Origin: JADHUC01 sp964623055
Lineage (GTDB): Bacteria > Planctomycetota > Planctomycetia > Pirellulales > Pirellulaceae
Reading direction: 5' to 3'
DNA length: 64,000 nt
NCBI GenBank assembly: GCA_964623055.1
Contig: CAZURK010000033.1
Coordinates: 1 to 64,000, forward strand
A program made the translations under genes and the position numbers. How positions within the stretch are numbered: the first letter of the stretch is position 1; every line of letters begins with the position of its first letter. Below, piece by piece: positions 33,675 to 44,600 of this stretch. Below the pieces are notes generated by a model. That model had not been told where the DNA came from, did no database searches, and worked only from the letters and a program-made list of their open reading frames with translations.

Positions 33675-35000
33675 TCACACCGGAAATGGCCTTCGTAGGT
33701 TCAATTCGTTCCTGTTTAGTGTCATACCCCAGCCGGGTTTGTCTGGGAGCTTGATTGCCCCGTTCTCAGGCATCGGTTCATCGCGGAATAGGTTCCTGAA
33801 GACGGGTTCGATTTTGTTTCCTCGCTCGCCCCAAATGATGAACTCCGAAAACGGGCAGTTTGTCTGGGCCGCGCAGAAGTGATAGCTGTACGTTGCGCTG
33901 ACGTGAGGAACGACGTGAACGTTGTAGGCTCGCGCGAGATTGGCGATCTTGATTGCCTCGGTCAGACCGCCGCACCAAGTCATATCGGGTTGGACGACAT
34001 CGACACAACGCCTCTTCAGGAGTTCCAGGAATCCGTATCGCGTGTATTCGTGCTCTCCCGTGGTGAGCCAGCAACTCTTGACGGCTTTTCTTACATCCAC
34101 AAGACCGTCGTAGTCATCCGGCAGAAGGCACTCTTCAAGCCACTTGATACGGACCGGCTCGAGCATCCTCGCGAGTTCAATCGTGTACGGCACGTCCAAC
34201 GACATCCAGCAGTCGTACATCAGGTCGAAGTTCTCGCCCACTTTGCTGCGCGCGTCCTCGGCGATGGCCACGTTCTTGAGCATGCCCTCGCGTCCATCGG
34301 CAGGTCCGTACGATAGAGGCATTTTCGCTCCCCAGAATCCCATTCTTTTCGCGTATTCGGGATTCGGAGTCGTGGCGTACATGGGTATTTCCGTTCTCAC
34401 CTGGCCACCGATCATGGCATAGACGGGCTCCTGACGTTGGATACCCAGCAGGTCCCACAGGGCCAAGTCAACGGCGCTGATCGCCATGATCGGCAGGCCC
34501 TTTCTTCCGTAATGGATCGAGCTGCGGTACATCTGGTCCCAGAGCTTTTCAACGTCGTGAGCGTACTGATTCAATAGGAACCGCTTGAAGTGGTGTTCAA
34601 TGATGTAGGCGCCAGGCACGCCGCAGGAACTGATGCCGACGCCAACTCTGCCGGAATCGTCCTCAACCTCGACAATGACGCGTCCCAGCACATTCTTGCC
34701 CCAACTCCCGCGGTCGTCGTGGTATTCCGGGTAGATCGACATGGGGGACGAGATCAGCGTCGTGTTTGTCCACACGTCTTCCTTTGCTGCCGGCGAGCCA
34801 TCGTCCGCGGGTTTTCCTTCTATGATGTAGGAGCGCACATCGCGTATCTTGGCTTTCTCGCGTGATTTGGCCCCATCGGAAGCAGCGAAGGCCCTATTTC
34901 CGCGGTCGTTCAACCAAGAACTCCCCAAGCCAAAGCCGGCTATCGGTCCAGCAGACCTCAAGAACTTTCGCCGGTTCAACTGTCTGGATCTTGTGGACAT
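33675..35000 (-). CDS. Tat-exported enolase-superfamily protein, L-rhamnonate-dehydratase-like
   Basis: Protein of 441 residues with a twin-arginine signal ('LNRRKFLRSAGPIAGFGL'). The mature part follows the mandelate-racemase/enolase pattern and resembles L-rhamnonate dehydratases in detail: 'GSWGKNVLGRVIVEVEDDSG', 'IHYGRKGLPIMAISAVDLAL', 'GPADGREGMLKN', metal ligands near 'LMYDCWMSLD' and 'LEECLLPDD', 'TTGEHEYTRYGF' and 'VVQPDMTWCGGLTEAIKIA', and a late 'VVPHVS' histidine. Such enzymes turn L-rhamnonate into 2-keto-3-deoxy-L-rhamnonate. ATG 35000 has GGAGG five bases away; a longer frame to 35057 is unlikely. Export is unusual because known rhamnonate dehydratases are cytoplasmic, so the substrate may differ. 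Confidence 0.88.
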   Translation of the reverse strand: MSTRSRQLNRRKFLRSAGPIAGFGLGSSWLNDRGNRAFAASDGAKSREKAKIRDVRSYIIEGKPADDGSPAAKEDVWTNTTLISSPMSIYPEYHDDRGSWGKNVLGRVIVEVEDDSGRVGVGISSCGVPGAYIIEHHFKRFLLNQYAHDVEKLWDQMYRSSIHYGRKGLPIMAISAVDLALWDLLGIQRQEPVYAMIGGQVRTEIPMYATTPNPEYAKRMGFWGAKMPLSYGPADGREGMLKNVAIAEDARSKVGENFDLMYDCWMSLDVPYTIELARMLEPVRIKWLEECLLPDDYDGLVDVRKAVKSCWLTTGEHEYTRYGFLELLKRRCVDVVQPDMTWCGGLTEAIKIANLARAYNVHVVPHVSATYSYHFCAAQTNCPFSEFIIWGERGNKIEPVFRNLFRDEPMPENGAIKLPDKPGWGMTLNRNELNLRRPFPV

Positions 35001-35297
35001 TCTTACCTCCGGTGATTCCCTGGTTTTCCAAAGCGCCCTGTGCCAGTGCGAGCTCACGGCAATCCCGCAGCCACATTAGACTTCACTCAGAGCCAGTCTT
35101 CAAATACGTAGTGGCGGCTGGAAGGAACCACTACCAGAAACAGTCTCGGTTTTGGCATTTGAAGACCGCCAAGGGAGGACTCATCCCGGCTGGCTTCGGC
35201 TGCGCCCGTCAGCGTTGTTACAAGATTGTTACGCGACTTGGTGACGCTATTTCTCGGGCCGGTGAAGTACAATAGCGGTTTGAGGTGACTGTTTGGC

Positions 35298-35372
35298 CGA
35301 TTGGCGGTGCGGGGTCCGGAGACCCGCGCACAACGTTGTCGATTGGCGGTATCGGGTCCAGAGTCTCTGTCA
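35298..35372 (+). repeat. Two imperfect direct repeats upstream of the MuiA gene
   Basis: CGATTGGCGGT followed by a GGGTCC-(G/A)GAG hairpin-forming segment occurs at 35298-35330 and again at 35340-35372, a 42-bp period with about two-thirds identity. The first copy can fold (GCGGG-TC...GACCCGC). It lies in the presumptive leader/promoter of the next gene. Confidence 0.5.
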
Positions 35373-35396
35373 ATTCAGTTCGTGGGAGGTTTCGCT

Positions 35397-37247
35397 ATGA
35401 GCACATCGATGAAGTCTTTTGTTTTGGTTGTCGGTTGTACTGCTTTGTTCTTTGCAGTGTTGGCGACGCGGGACGCAGCAGCCGCGGTGCCGACGACGGA
35501 GGCCGGAAAAGTTACCAAGGTTACGTTGTACCGTGGACAGGCGCTGGTTACTCGGGAGGTTCCGTTGAAGGCCGGCCAGGGCGCCGTTGAAATTGTGGTT
35601 GGTGATCTTCCGGAACGGGTCGTCTCGGATAGCCTGTTTGCCGAGGGCAGTCCGGGCATCGAAGTCCGCGCCGTACGTTTCCGCAGCCGAGCGATGGGCG
35701 AGGAGCCTCGCGAGGAAGTGCGCAAGTTGGACGAGGCCATCAAAGAGGCGAACGAGAAGGCGGACCTTTTGCGTAAGACCCAAGAACTGTTGGGCAAGCA
35801 GACCGGCTATCTCGACCAACTGGAAGGGTTTGTGGCTCCGACGGCCAAGGTGGAACTGTCCAAGGGGGTGTTGGACGCCGTGGCGCTGGAGAAGATCACC
35901 ACGTTCAGTTTCCAGAAACGCGAAGAGATCCTCACGAAGCTGGTGGAAAACGAGAAGGAGACAAAAGCACTCGAGGAACAACTTTCGCTCCTGCAGCGCA
36001 AACGAGCGGAACTGACCGACGGGGCATCGCACAATGCGCGTGAAGCGGTCGTGTTTGTCGAGAAGAAAGGCGATGACCCCGAGTCGATTTCCCTGAGTTA
36101 CCTGGTCGAGAGTTGCGGATGGTCTCCCAGCTATACGTTCCGTGCCGGCGCGGACCAGGCAGAGGTTGCGGTGGAGTGCAACGCCCTGATTCAACAAATG
36201 ACCGGCGAGGATTGGAGTGGTGTTCAACTGACTCTATCGACTGCTTCGCCGGCGATCAGTGCAGCCGCACCGGGGTTGGCTCCCTTTCCGGTCGCTCTGA
36301 AACCGACGGGCGAGCAGGAGGCCCCGCAAGCCCAACAGGCCGATCTGGCCACGCAGGCCAAGTCGATCCGGACACGCCAGCAGTCGGCGATCATGGGGTT
36401 CCAAAACACGCTGGACCTAACCTCCAACATTGGTGCCAACTGGGATGTCAACGCCGCGGCTAATGAACTCCAGGACTTGGTATTGCAGAACCCCAAGGTG
36501 GCTCTCCAGGGACTGAAACTGGGACCGGGAGGGCCGGGGGACGGCCCCAGCCTGAGCTACCATTTGCCGGTGCCGGTCAGTCTAGCCAGCCGTTCGGATC
36601 AACAGATGGTTCGAATCCTTCAAACCAATCTGGCAAGCACGTTTCGTCATATCGCCACGCCCGTGCTGACCAGCTACGTCTATCGCGAAGCCGAACTGAC
36701 GAATACCAGCGAGGACGATATGCTGGGCGGCCCGATCACGGTCTACCTGAACGGCGGCTTTGTTGGACGCGGAGAGATCCCCACGGTGGCTCGGGGACAA
36801 ACGTTTGTCGTCGGTTTCGGTGCGGATCCGCAGTTGCGCGCTCGCCAGGAACTAGTGGACAGGACCGACACCGTGCAAGGCGGCAACCGCGAACTGGGCT
36901 TCCAGTACCGCCTGGTCGTCGAGAACTACAAGGACCAGCCGGTCCAGATTGCCGTCTTCGACCGCTTGCCTCACACCGAGCGTGTATCGGACGTGCGAAT
37001 CAAGTTGGACGAGCTTGAAGATGCGTTGAGCGACGACAAGCTGTATTTGCGCCGTGAACGCCCGAAGGGCATTCTGCGCTGGGACGTCGAAGTGGCGGCC
37101 AATGCCATGGGCGAAAACGCACGACTGATCGAGTACGGCTACACCGCCGAATTCGATCGCAGTTTCCAGCTAAAGGCGGCCGCAAGCGACTCGCCGGAGC
37201 AGCGGCAGGAGTTCGAAAAACTACAGCGTGCGCGGTCCAAATTCTAG
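35397..37247 (+). CDS. MuiA/DUF4139-family secreted protein
   Basis: Protein of 616 residues with a signal peptide (about residues 4-28). The N-terminal DUF4140 part ('KVTKVTLYRGQALVTREVPL') is followed by a coiled coil (about 95-205, 'KLDEAIKEANEKADLLRKTQ'), then the DUF4139 beta domain ('SYLVESCGWSPSYTFRAGAD', 'MTGEDWSGVQLTLSTASP', and 'VFDRLPHTERVSDVRIKL' near the end). The family was named for a mucoidy inhibitor; molecular function is unknown. A low-complexity insert lies at about 290-380 ('GEQEAPQAQQADLATQAKSI'). The ATG at 35397 follows GGGAGG; a longer frame to 35301 would add a repeat-derived tail. Confidence 0.9.
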   Translation: MSTSMKSFVLVVGCTALFFAVLATRDAAAAVPTTEAGKVTKVTLYRGQALVTREVPLKAGQGAVEIVVGDLPERVVSDSLFAEGSPGIEVRAVRFRSRAMGEEPREEVRKLDEAIKEANEKADLLRKTQELLGKQTGYLDQLEGFVAPTAKVELSKGVLDAVALEKITTFSFQKREEILTKLVENEKETKALEEQLSLLQRKRAELTDGASHNAREAVVFVEKKGDDPESISLSYLVESCGWSPSYTFRAGADQAEVAVECNALIQQMTGEDWSGVQLTLSTASPAISAAAPGLAPFPVALKPTGEQEAPQAQQADLATQAKSIRTRQQSAIMGFQNTLDLTSNIGANWDVNAAANELQDLVLQNPKVALQGLKLGPGGPGDGPSLSYHLPVPVSLASRSDQQMVRILQTNLASTFRHIATPVLTSYVYREAELTNTSEDDMLGGPITVYLNGGFVGRGEIPTVARGQTFVVGFGADPQLRARQELVDRTDTVQGGNRELGFQYRLVVENYKDQPVQIAVFDRLPHTERVSDVRIKLDELEDALSDDKLYLRRERPKGILRWDVEVAANAMGENARLIEYGYTAEFDRSFQLKAAASDSPEQRQEFEKLQRARSKF

Positions 37248-37290
37248 GAAATAGCGACGCTGCGCAATTGGTGGCTGTGTGTGACAAGCA

Positions 37291-37321
37291 CCTGGGACGG
37301 ATTTTGTGAATCCGTCCCAGG
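37291..37321. terminator. Perfect 13-bp hairpin between convergent genes
   Basis: CCTGGGACGGATT and AATCCGTCCCAGG flank a 5-base TTGTG loop, 44 bp after the MuiA stop and 91 bp before the stop of the minus-strand gene. The position suits a bidirectional terminator, though no long T-tract follows. A weaker relative (GGACGGA/TCCGTCC) is at 55305-55326, suggesting a repeat family. Confidence 0.5.
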
Positions 37322-37411
37322 ACTACCGATGGACGTGGAAGCCCGGAGCCACGCCCGTGTGAGATTGCTCCCCACCAACCTACGGTCTGCTGCCGACGCC
37401 GCGCACGCAGA

Positions 37412-38296
37412 CTATCGCTCCCAGCCAGCGGCCCTTCGCGCGTTGGCCACGTCGATGGGGCCTTCGTTGCTGAGCAGGCCGCATAGCTGTTTGTCCTTCA
37501 GCACGTCGCAGACCTTGAGAGTGCGGCCGTCGACGATCATCTTTCCGGCCAGCAGACGCACACCGTGGCTGTAGTCGACGTACCTGTCCCAATGACCTAC
37601 GTACAACGGCTGAATCGGCTGGCCGTTCAGGTAATGCCAGCCGTAGATCGCCACCTTGTGAGGCTTTTCCCTTAGCCGGTTCGTCAGCACGATGTCTTTC
37701 TTGATTCCGGATACAAGCGGCCCATGCGGTTTGCCGGCGAGCTGCTTTTCGATCAGCCGATGATGCTGAAAGAACGTGGCCACGGCTTGGCGGTCCTTCG
37801 TGAGTGGTTTCGGCTGAAGCTTGATATCGGCAGCGGCGTGCACCGCATCGGCGAGCTTCGCGGTTAGTAGCGAGCAGCCGAGCGAGTCGGCGATGCGAAC
37901 CGCGGCCCGTGGCGTGATCGGGATACGGAACGAATCGTCCTCCGTCCCCACGGCCAGATAGTCGGACGTGACGAAGCAAATGCCAACATGGCGAGTTCCG
38001 GTTTGGTCAGCGGCTGCCACCTGGATGGGTTTCAATCGCCGGAGGAATCCGGGCACGTTCCCGCGAGTGATTTCGCGCACGACGGCCGCCTCGCGCTGTT
38101 CCAGCGATAGTTCGGCGATCTGTTTCTGGAACTCGGTGCCAGTCGTCGTGTCGATCGGCCGCTTGGGCAGGTTCAATCGGAATTGCTCGTCAAATCGAGT
38201 CGCCTTTTCGGCCCCGCTCAGCAACGACTGGGACAAACCGATTGTCGCGAACGCAGCCAGCAGCAGACGGACCAATACAGCGTTCCCGTACGCCAT
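37412..38296 (-). CDS. Secreted hypothetical protein
   Basis: Protein of 294 residues with a signal peptide (about residues 7-28). No catalytic motif is recognised. Visible segments are 'GTRHVGICFVTSDYLAVGTE', 'ADSLGCSLLTAKLADAVHAA' and 'VDYSHGVRLLAGKMIVDGRT'; the last, with 'HWDRYVDYSHG', recalls planctomycete proteins of unknown role. GGGGAGAG precedes the ATG. It converges on the MuiA gene and diverges from the beta-lactamase-like gene across 299 bp. Confidence 0.75.
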   Translation of the reverse strand: MAYGNAVLVRLLLAAFATIGLSQSLLSGAEKATRFDEQFRLNLPKRPIDTTTGTEFQKQIAELSLEQREAAVVREITRGNVPGFLRRLKPIQVAAADQTGTRHVGICFVTSDYLAVGTEDDSFRIPITPRAAVRIADSLGCSLLTAKLADAVHAAADIKLQPKPLTKDRQAVATFFQHHRLIEKQLAGKPHGPLVSGIKKDIVLTNRLREKPHKVAIYGWHYLNGQPIQPLYVGHWDRYVDYSHGVRLLAGKMIVDGRTLKVCDVLKDKQLCGLLSNEGPIDVANARRAAGWER

Positions 38297-38595
38297 GTCT
38301 CTCTCCCCGGGTAGTCAATTCGCACGGTGATCAATCATTCGGCACAGCGTGCAATCCTGAATCTAGGATATTCTGCATCGTCGTTCCACCTGTCTCGGCT
38401 GCCGCGAACTCCTCTCCGGAAGCGTGGTTTCATCTATGCCCCTCTGGGAGCGGCATTTGTTGCGATTTCGTGTCCACCATGTAATCGCGAATGAAGCAAC
38501 CGTCGGCTGGCTTGCGTTGGCGTGACAATCGACTATCCTACTCGAAAACTGCGATGACTCATCTGCGAAACGCTTCCCGGTGACAACCATCTGGA

Positions 38596-40328
38596 ATGGA
38601 AACGCCTGTGTCGAACCGCACCACTTTTTCACGAACCGGATTCCGTCTGTTGCCGTCTGTAATCATCGTCGTCTTCCAGGCGGCGGTGCTGGGCGGCGAA
38701 ATGGATGCCGACTACACCGAAACCGTCAACCGTTTCAAGCAACTCGCCGAGGCTGAAATCGAGCGAGGAATCCTCACCGGTGTATCCGTCTCGCTTGTCG
38801 ACGACCAGCGATGCGTCTGTGCAGCCGGTTTCGGCTGGGCCGACCGGGCGAAGCGAAAACCGGCGACTCGCAAGACGGTCTATCGAGCGGGGTCAATATC
38901 GAAGCTGTTCACGGCATTGGCCACCATGCAACTGGTCGAGCAAGGCAAATTGAACCTCGATGAACCGATAGTCACCTACTGGCCGGACTTCCGCATCGTG
39001 GATCCCTTAGACGATGCCCAGCCCATCACGCTGAGGCAATTGATGTGTCACCGGTCAGGGTTGGTTCGCGAGTCGCCCGTGGGTGGATACCTTGATCCCG
39101 GCGAGCCTTCCATCGCCGCCTCGGTGGCCAGTCTGGCTGACTGTGTGCTGGTGCATCCGCCGAACACAAAGACCAAATATTCCAACATCGGCGTCACGGT
39201 GGTGGGCCACGTGGTCGCTCAAGGTCGGGCGAACCGTTTGTCGAGTATCAGCGGCAGCACGTGCTGGGACCGATCGGCATGTCCAGTTCGTCGTTCACGA
39301 CCGACAAAACGATTCGCGAGCATCTGGCCACGAGCTATATGCAGGTGGCCGACGGCAAGGGCGGCTTTCACCGAATCGAGAGTCCTCGTTTCGAACTCGG
39401 GACCATCCCGGCCGGGAACCTCTACACGTCGGCTGATGATTTGGCCCAGTTCCTCTCGTTCTTGTTCGCCGAAGGGGCAGTCGGCGGAAACCAAGTCGTG
39501 CAACCCGATACACTCGACGAGATGTTCACGCCGCAATTGATCGACGGAGAATCCGGCTTTGGACTTGGCTTCCACGTCAGCCAGTTCCGCGATCGGAAGA
39601 AGGTCAGCCATTCGGGAGCCGTTTACGGATTCTCGTCCTCGCTGGTAGCGATTCCTGATTTGAAGGTCGGTGTGATCGTGCTGGCCAACGAGGATATCGC
39701 CATGGGACCGGTTCGTAAGCTGTCCGATGCAGCTCTGGGATGGATGGTTGACACGAAACTGGGAACGGACACGCCACCCAAGCAGAATTCGTTGGATGTT
39801 CCGCCAATCAAGCCAGAAGACTATATCGGCGACTACGAATCGGTCAGCTATTGGGCGCAAATCGAAGAGAACGCCGAGGGTGCACTAATGCTCGATATTT
39901 CCGGCCAGCTTCTTACGTTGACTGTTACCGGAGCGGACGAATTCGCCGCAAATGGTCGTTGGGCCACGGATGCCGCGCTCGTCTTTCGCCGCGACGACGA
40001 TGGCCGGGTGACGGGGTTCAAGGCGATGGGACAAACCTATCATCGGGTCGATTCGGACGCTGTACCCGAGATCCCCAAAGCGTGGCGCAAGTTCCTCGGC
40101 AGCTACGGCCCGGAGTTCATACCGCTGATCATCTCGGCCAGACACGGACATCTGTACGCTATGACCGAGAACATGGTCGATTATCGGCTTACACCCCTGA
40201 ACCGCCAAGTCTTTAACATGCCACCCGGGATGTACGAAGACGAGCAGCTTGTATTCCAGCTTGACGCGGACGGTCGCGTCCACAGTGCAATCCTTGCAGG
40301 CATGCCGCTTCGCCGATCCACTCGTTGA
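38596..40328 (+). pseudogene. Beta-lactamase-type serine hydrolase, frameshifted
   Basis: Two overlapping frames make one class C/penicillin-binding-like hydrolase. The first (38596 to about 39225) has a signal peptide, 'GSISKLFTALATMQLVEQGK' with the S-x-x-K nucleophile, 'LMCHRSGL' and 'KYSNIG' (Y-x-N). The frame then changes near 39222-39228 and the second carries 'PFVEYQRQHVLGPIGMSSSS', 'AGNLYTSADDLAQFLSFLF' and 'KVSHSGAVYGFSS' (the H/K-x-G box), then a C-terminal beta domain to 40328. One missing base at CAAGGTCGGGC restores a family-like 'VAQ-SGEPFVEY' reading. It is either a real pseudogene or an assembly error. The DUF819 gene starts 12 bp later. Confidence 0.85.
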
Positions 40329-40340
40329 AAGACAACACGG

Positions 40341-41570
40341 ATGATGAAGTCCTTCGTGGAATCGCTCACGTGGTTCCAGCAACTGCCTTCGCTGATCTCA
40401 GCCGATGACACTTGGACGCTCTGGGCAATGATCCTCGTGGGCGTCGCATTGAGTATCTATCTGGAGCAAACGTATCGGTGGGCGGCGAAGGCAAGCGGGC
40501 CCGTACTGGCGCTTGTTGCGGCCATGTTGCTGTCGAACCTGAAAATCGCACCGCCCGAGTCGCCCGTGTACTCGACGGTAGGCGACTACCTGGTGCCGGT
40601 CGCGATTCCCTTGTTGCTGATGCGGGCAAACGTGTGGCGAATAGTGCGGACCGCGGGCGGTATGTTTGCGGCCTTTCACGTGAGTGCCCTTGGCACGATC
40701 CTGGGCGGCTTGCTTGCCGCTTGGCTGTTCCGCGGCGCCTTCGAGCACGTACCCGAGGTGACCGGGATCATGACCGCCAGCTACACGGGCGGCAGTGTGA
40801 ATTTCTTCGCCGTCAAAGACTCGTTTGACGTCGGCGAGAATATTACCAATCCGCTGCTGGTGGCCGACAATTTCATCATGGCCGGAATGTTCGCCGCACT
40901 GCTGGTAGTCGCTGGCATGAAGTTCTTTCGGCGCCATTATACTTGCCTACACTCGTCCAATACCGATGCGGAAGAGAATCAATCGATGGCTGCAGCGCAC
41001 TGGAAGCCTAAAGCGATTTCGCTACTGGACGTTGCCAAATGTATGGCCTTTGCCCTGGTGGTTGCCGCCGTATCGTTTCATCTGGCCGCCGAGATTAGCA
41101 GCACCTCGCTACCGCCGCTGGCCAGGGCGGTTATCGGAAACCAGTATGTATTGATCACGTTCTTCTCGGTGATCGCAGCGACGCTCTTTCACCGCCAAAT
41201 GGAGAAGATCGGCGGGTCCGAAGAACTGGGGGCCTACCTGCTGTACGTCTTCTTCTTCGTGATCGGTCTGCCAGCCGATTTGATCACGGTCGTTACGAAC
41301 GTTCCGATCATGTTCGTCTTCTGTCTGGTCATGGCCTTGGTGAACCTGGCGGTCACGTTGGCCCTGGGCAGACTGCTGCGACTACCGCTGGAAGAGTTGC
41401 CTCTGTGTGTCAACGCCACGCTTGGCGGTGCCCCGTCGGCTGCCGCCATGGCGATCGCCAAAGGTTGGCCCAAGCTGGTGCTCCCGTCGCTGTTGGTCGG
41501 AATCTGGGGATACGTGATCGGTACATTTCTCGGCGTACTGGTCGGCGAAATGCTGCAATCGTGGTTCTGA
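40341..41570 (+). CDS. DUF819-family integral membrane protein
   Basis: Protein of 409 residues with about ten transmembrane segments. Family-like features are 'GMFAAFHVSALGTILGGLLA', 'EVTGIMTASYTGGSVNFFAV' and 'NATLGGAPSAAAMAIAKGW', the two Gly/Ala/Ser-rich re-entrant-like segments typical of DUF819 (YjcL). It is probably a transporter; the substrate is unknown. It starts 12 bp after the beta-lactamase-type hydrolase on the same strand, so a coupled role with peptide or cell-wall fragments is a reasonable inference. Confidence 0.88.
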   Translation: MMKSFVESLTWFQQLPSLISADDTWTLWAMILVGVALSIYLEQTYRWAAKASGPVLALVAAMLLSNLKIAPPESPVYSTVGDYLVPVAIPLLLMRANVWRIVRTAGGMFAAFHVSALGTILGGLLAAWLFRGAFEHVPEVTGIMTASYTGGSVNFFAVKDSFDVGENITNPLLVADNFIMAGMFAALLVVAGMKFFRRHYTCLHSSNTDAEENQSMAAAHWKPKAISLLDVAKCMAFALVVAAVSFHLAAEISSTSLPPLARAVIGNQYVLITFFSVIAATLFHRQMEKIGGSEELGAYLLYVFFFVIGLPADLITVVTNVPIMFVFCLVMALVNLAVTLALGRLLRLPLEELPLCVNATLGGAPSAAAMAIAKGWPKLVLPSLLVGIWGYVIGTFLGVLVGEMLQSWF

Positions 41571-41623
41571 CGCGTGGCAGCTTCCGAACCGCGTCAGAGC
41601 CTTCGCAGGGAACGTCCTGTCTT

Positions 41624-44600
41624 CTACGGCTGATAGCACACGATGCGGCCATCCACGGTGGTGAAGTACAGGCCGTTTGTGCAAGCGGCGAAACTGTCGA
41701 ATACGGGGGAAGCTCCGAGCTTGTGCTCTGCCTGCTTTGTGCCGTCCTTGGCCGACACGGCCCACAGCCAGACGTCGCCCGTTGGGTCTTTTGCGGCGAC
41801 GTCGCCGACGTCGCTAGGGCCGGCTACGAAAAGCGTATCGCCGGCTAGCACCATAGCGCGGGCACAGAAGGGTAGCTCCTTGGTCCAAATCCTGCGCACT
41901 CGCGAACCGGGGAAAGAGTGCCACCAATCGCCGGGTTCTTTCTCCGGCGGTTTGGGCGGCCCCAATTCGGCATCGGCGGCAAACAGGTGGTACTGGGTGT
42001 TCAAGTTCAGGTGACTGCCCGCCTTTTCATAGCTCTGGCGTCCGAAACCGTACACGCGGTCTTGAGTCTGCACCAGTAACCTGCCGGTGATGCGAACGCA
42101 ACCCTGCACGGGCCATCCGTGATAGTCGGGCAACATCTCGCTGCCCACCAGCCAATACGTACGGTGCCACCAACTGTCGTCCAAGAAGCCGGCGGGGCTG
42201 AACAAATGATCCACATTTGGTGGCAGTGGTTTGCCGCTGAGGTCAAATCGCGAGTGCCGCATGAACAGCGAAGATCCATCGGTCGACAGAATGTCGGGCA
42301 AAGCGCCCGGCATGTACGTGCCGCGCTTGCCCGTAATAGTCTCTTGCGGTTCGCGCCCCGTTTGGGGATCACGATGGGATATCCGCTGCGCGAAAAGCCG
42401 CTTGCCCGTCTGCGCGTCCAGACCATACAGATACAATCCGCCGTCCAGGAAAGAAGATCGTCCGGCAACGGCGTAGACAACTGCTTGAGAAGCATTCACC
42501 GCGTCGCGTTGAACCAAGACACTGCCGTTGACCGGGCAGGCAGATTCCAGTTGGCCGTAGGACACCACTTGGCTCGCCTGCGGCGCGGCTCGAAAACGCC
42601 ATGCGAGTTCCCCATCGGCCGCGCGCACGCAGTAAACCCACCCGTCGGCCGAGCCGAAATAGACAAAGCCGCCATGGATCGTAGGCGGCGAGTCGATGCG
42701 ACCGCCTGCCGTGCATTGCCACAACCGCGATCCATCGTCTGCATCTAAGGCGTGCAAAGTGTGGGTGTCCGACTGCGCGACGAACAGTCGCCCGCCGGCC
42801 ACTACGACACCGGTCAGCGGCCCTGGGATGGCCTCTTGCCAGGCAGGTTTCACTTGGGCTGGAAGTGACACACTGGCCGCACCACTTCGCGCGCCGTCGT
42901 GACGATATGTAGGCCAGTCGCTTGCGTTCGCCTTCTTCCTTCGAGCGAGCGCAGCCCCCAGGCAACCGGCCGAAGGCTTGCGTGCGGTCGCCGAGCTTGG
43001 ATCCTCGCCACCTCCTGGAAGCCTCGAACGGAATTCGTACGCCGGGCCAGTCTCAAACGCGTCCCCGGAGTTTCGAGTTTCCAGTTTCAAGTTTCCTTTC
43101 TCTCGCGCCGGCGCAAGTACATTGAAACTGTCCAACTTGGCCTCGTTGTAGCAAGCGCACGAATGAGGCGGCACGTACAGCAGTCCGTTGCAGGGCAGGA
43201 TTCCATACTGACACGTGCCGCGGATCCAGTGATCCGCGATGATATCGTTGGAGGCCATATCCACGAACTCGACGCCCGCACGGCCGTGCAGCACGTATTT
43301 GGTGGTGGCCTTGTTGCGGTAGCATCGGCCGTGTGCAAAGCCGACGGTAAAACACTCCTGGTCCTTCGGACGGTTGTCGGTGACTTCGCCGGTATGCAGG
43401 TCGTAGACCTTCGTGATCCCAGGGTGCCCTCTGCCCGATGTGACTCCGCTCCAGACCTTTCCGCCCGCGACGAAGATGTCCACTGGCGAATTAAACGCCT
43501 CGTGGCACGGTGCGGACCATAGTTGCTGGCCAGTCTCGGCCGAAAAGGCGATGATCTCGCCCCTGGTGGAAATCATGGTCGCGCTCACGAGCCATTCCGG
43601 TTTCGTCTTGTCCTCGCCGCCCGTCTTGGCGGATGCCTTAGGCGAACGGTCGGCCGACAAGACCACGCCGTCTTTGACGACCAACGTGGGCGAGGCGAAC
43701 GCCGGCCGATGCAGGCTGACGGGCCGTTCGGCGCGCCACTGCACTTCGCCCGAATCGGCTTCCAGAGCAACGATATGCTTCTCGTTCTGGAAGAAGACCT
43801 GCCCGCTGCTCACAGCCAAAGTGGTGGGCATCAGATGCTCGGTGTCTTCATCCTTCTTCTGCCAAACAATCTTGCCATTGGTCAAGTCGACGACTTGGAT
43901 ACGTCTGGGCGGATACTTAACGACGTACTGTCGGTACACGTCCCGTCCGGTCCATGGTGGCAGGCGTCTGATCAGGTCGCCCGATGTGCCGACGTCTTTG
44001 GCTGGCGGATCACTGACCACGAGAAACAGCTTGTCGTGGCAGACCAAGATCTCGTGCGTATTCTCTGTGCCTGCGTAGGTTTCGACCAAATCGCCCGTTG
44101 CGGCATCCAGTGCCACTAACGGCTTGGCGTAGCCAAGCGTCACGTACACACGCGCGCCGGAAGCCACCAGACGTCTTGGCAGTTCGGTCGGGCCACTGCG
44201 GAAAGGCCGAAGCTGGTCTTCCCAAGGTTCGACTGCTTTCTTCCAGAGCAATACTCCGTTGAACGCATCGCGTGCTATCAGCATCCACCTGGACGGCGCG
44301 CTGACCGAGGCGATCGGTCCTTCGTCGACGATGTAGAACAGCCGGCCGGCGGCCGATACCGCGGCGCTCATGCTGGCCATATGGTCGTGGCTTCGCGCCC
44401 AGCGAGGTCCGGCCACCCATTGCATGTGGTGAGGCGGCGCCACTCGCGTATCCTCCGCCACGGCATTATTGTCCGGCCCGTGCAAGAAATGCTGCCACTC
44501 GTCGATATCGACCGGCCAAGGTTTACGGCAGGAGTCCAGAGTCGAGAGCTGAGAGTCGAGGGCCAGAGCGACACCACCGGGTACCAACACCCGCTGGATC

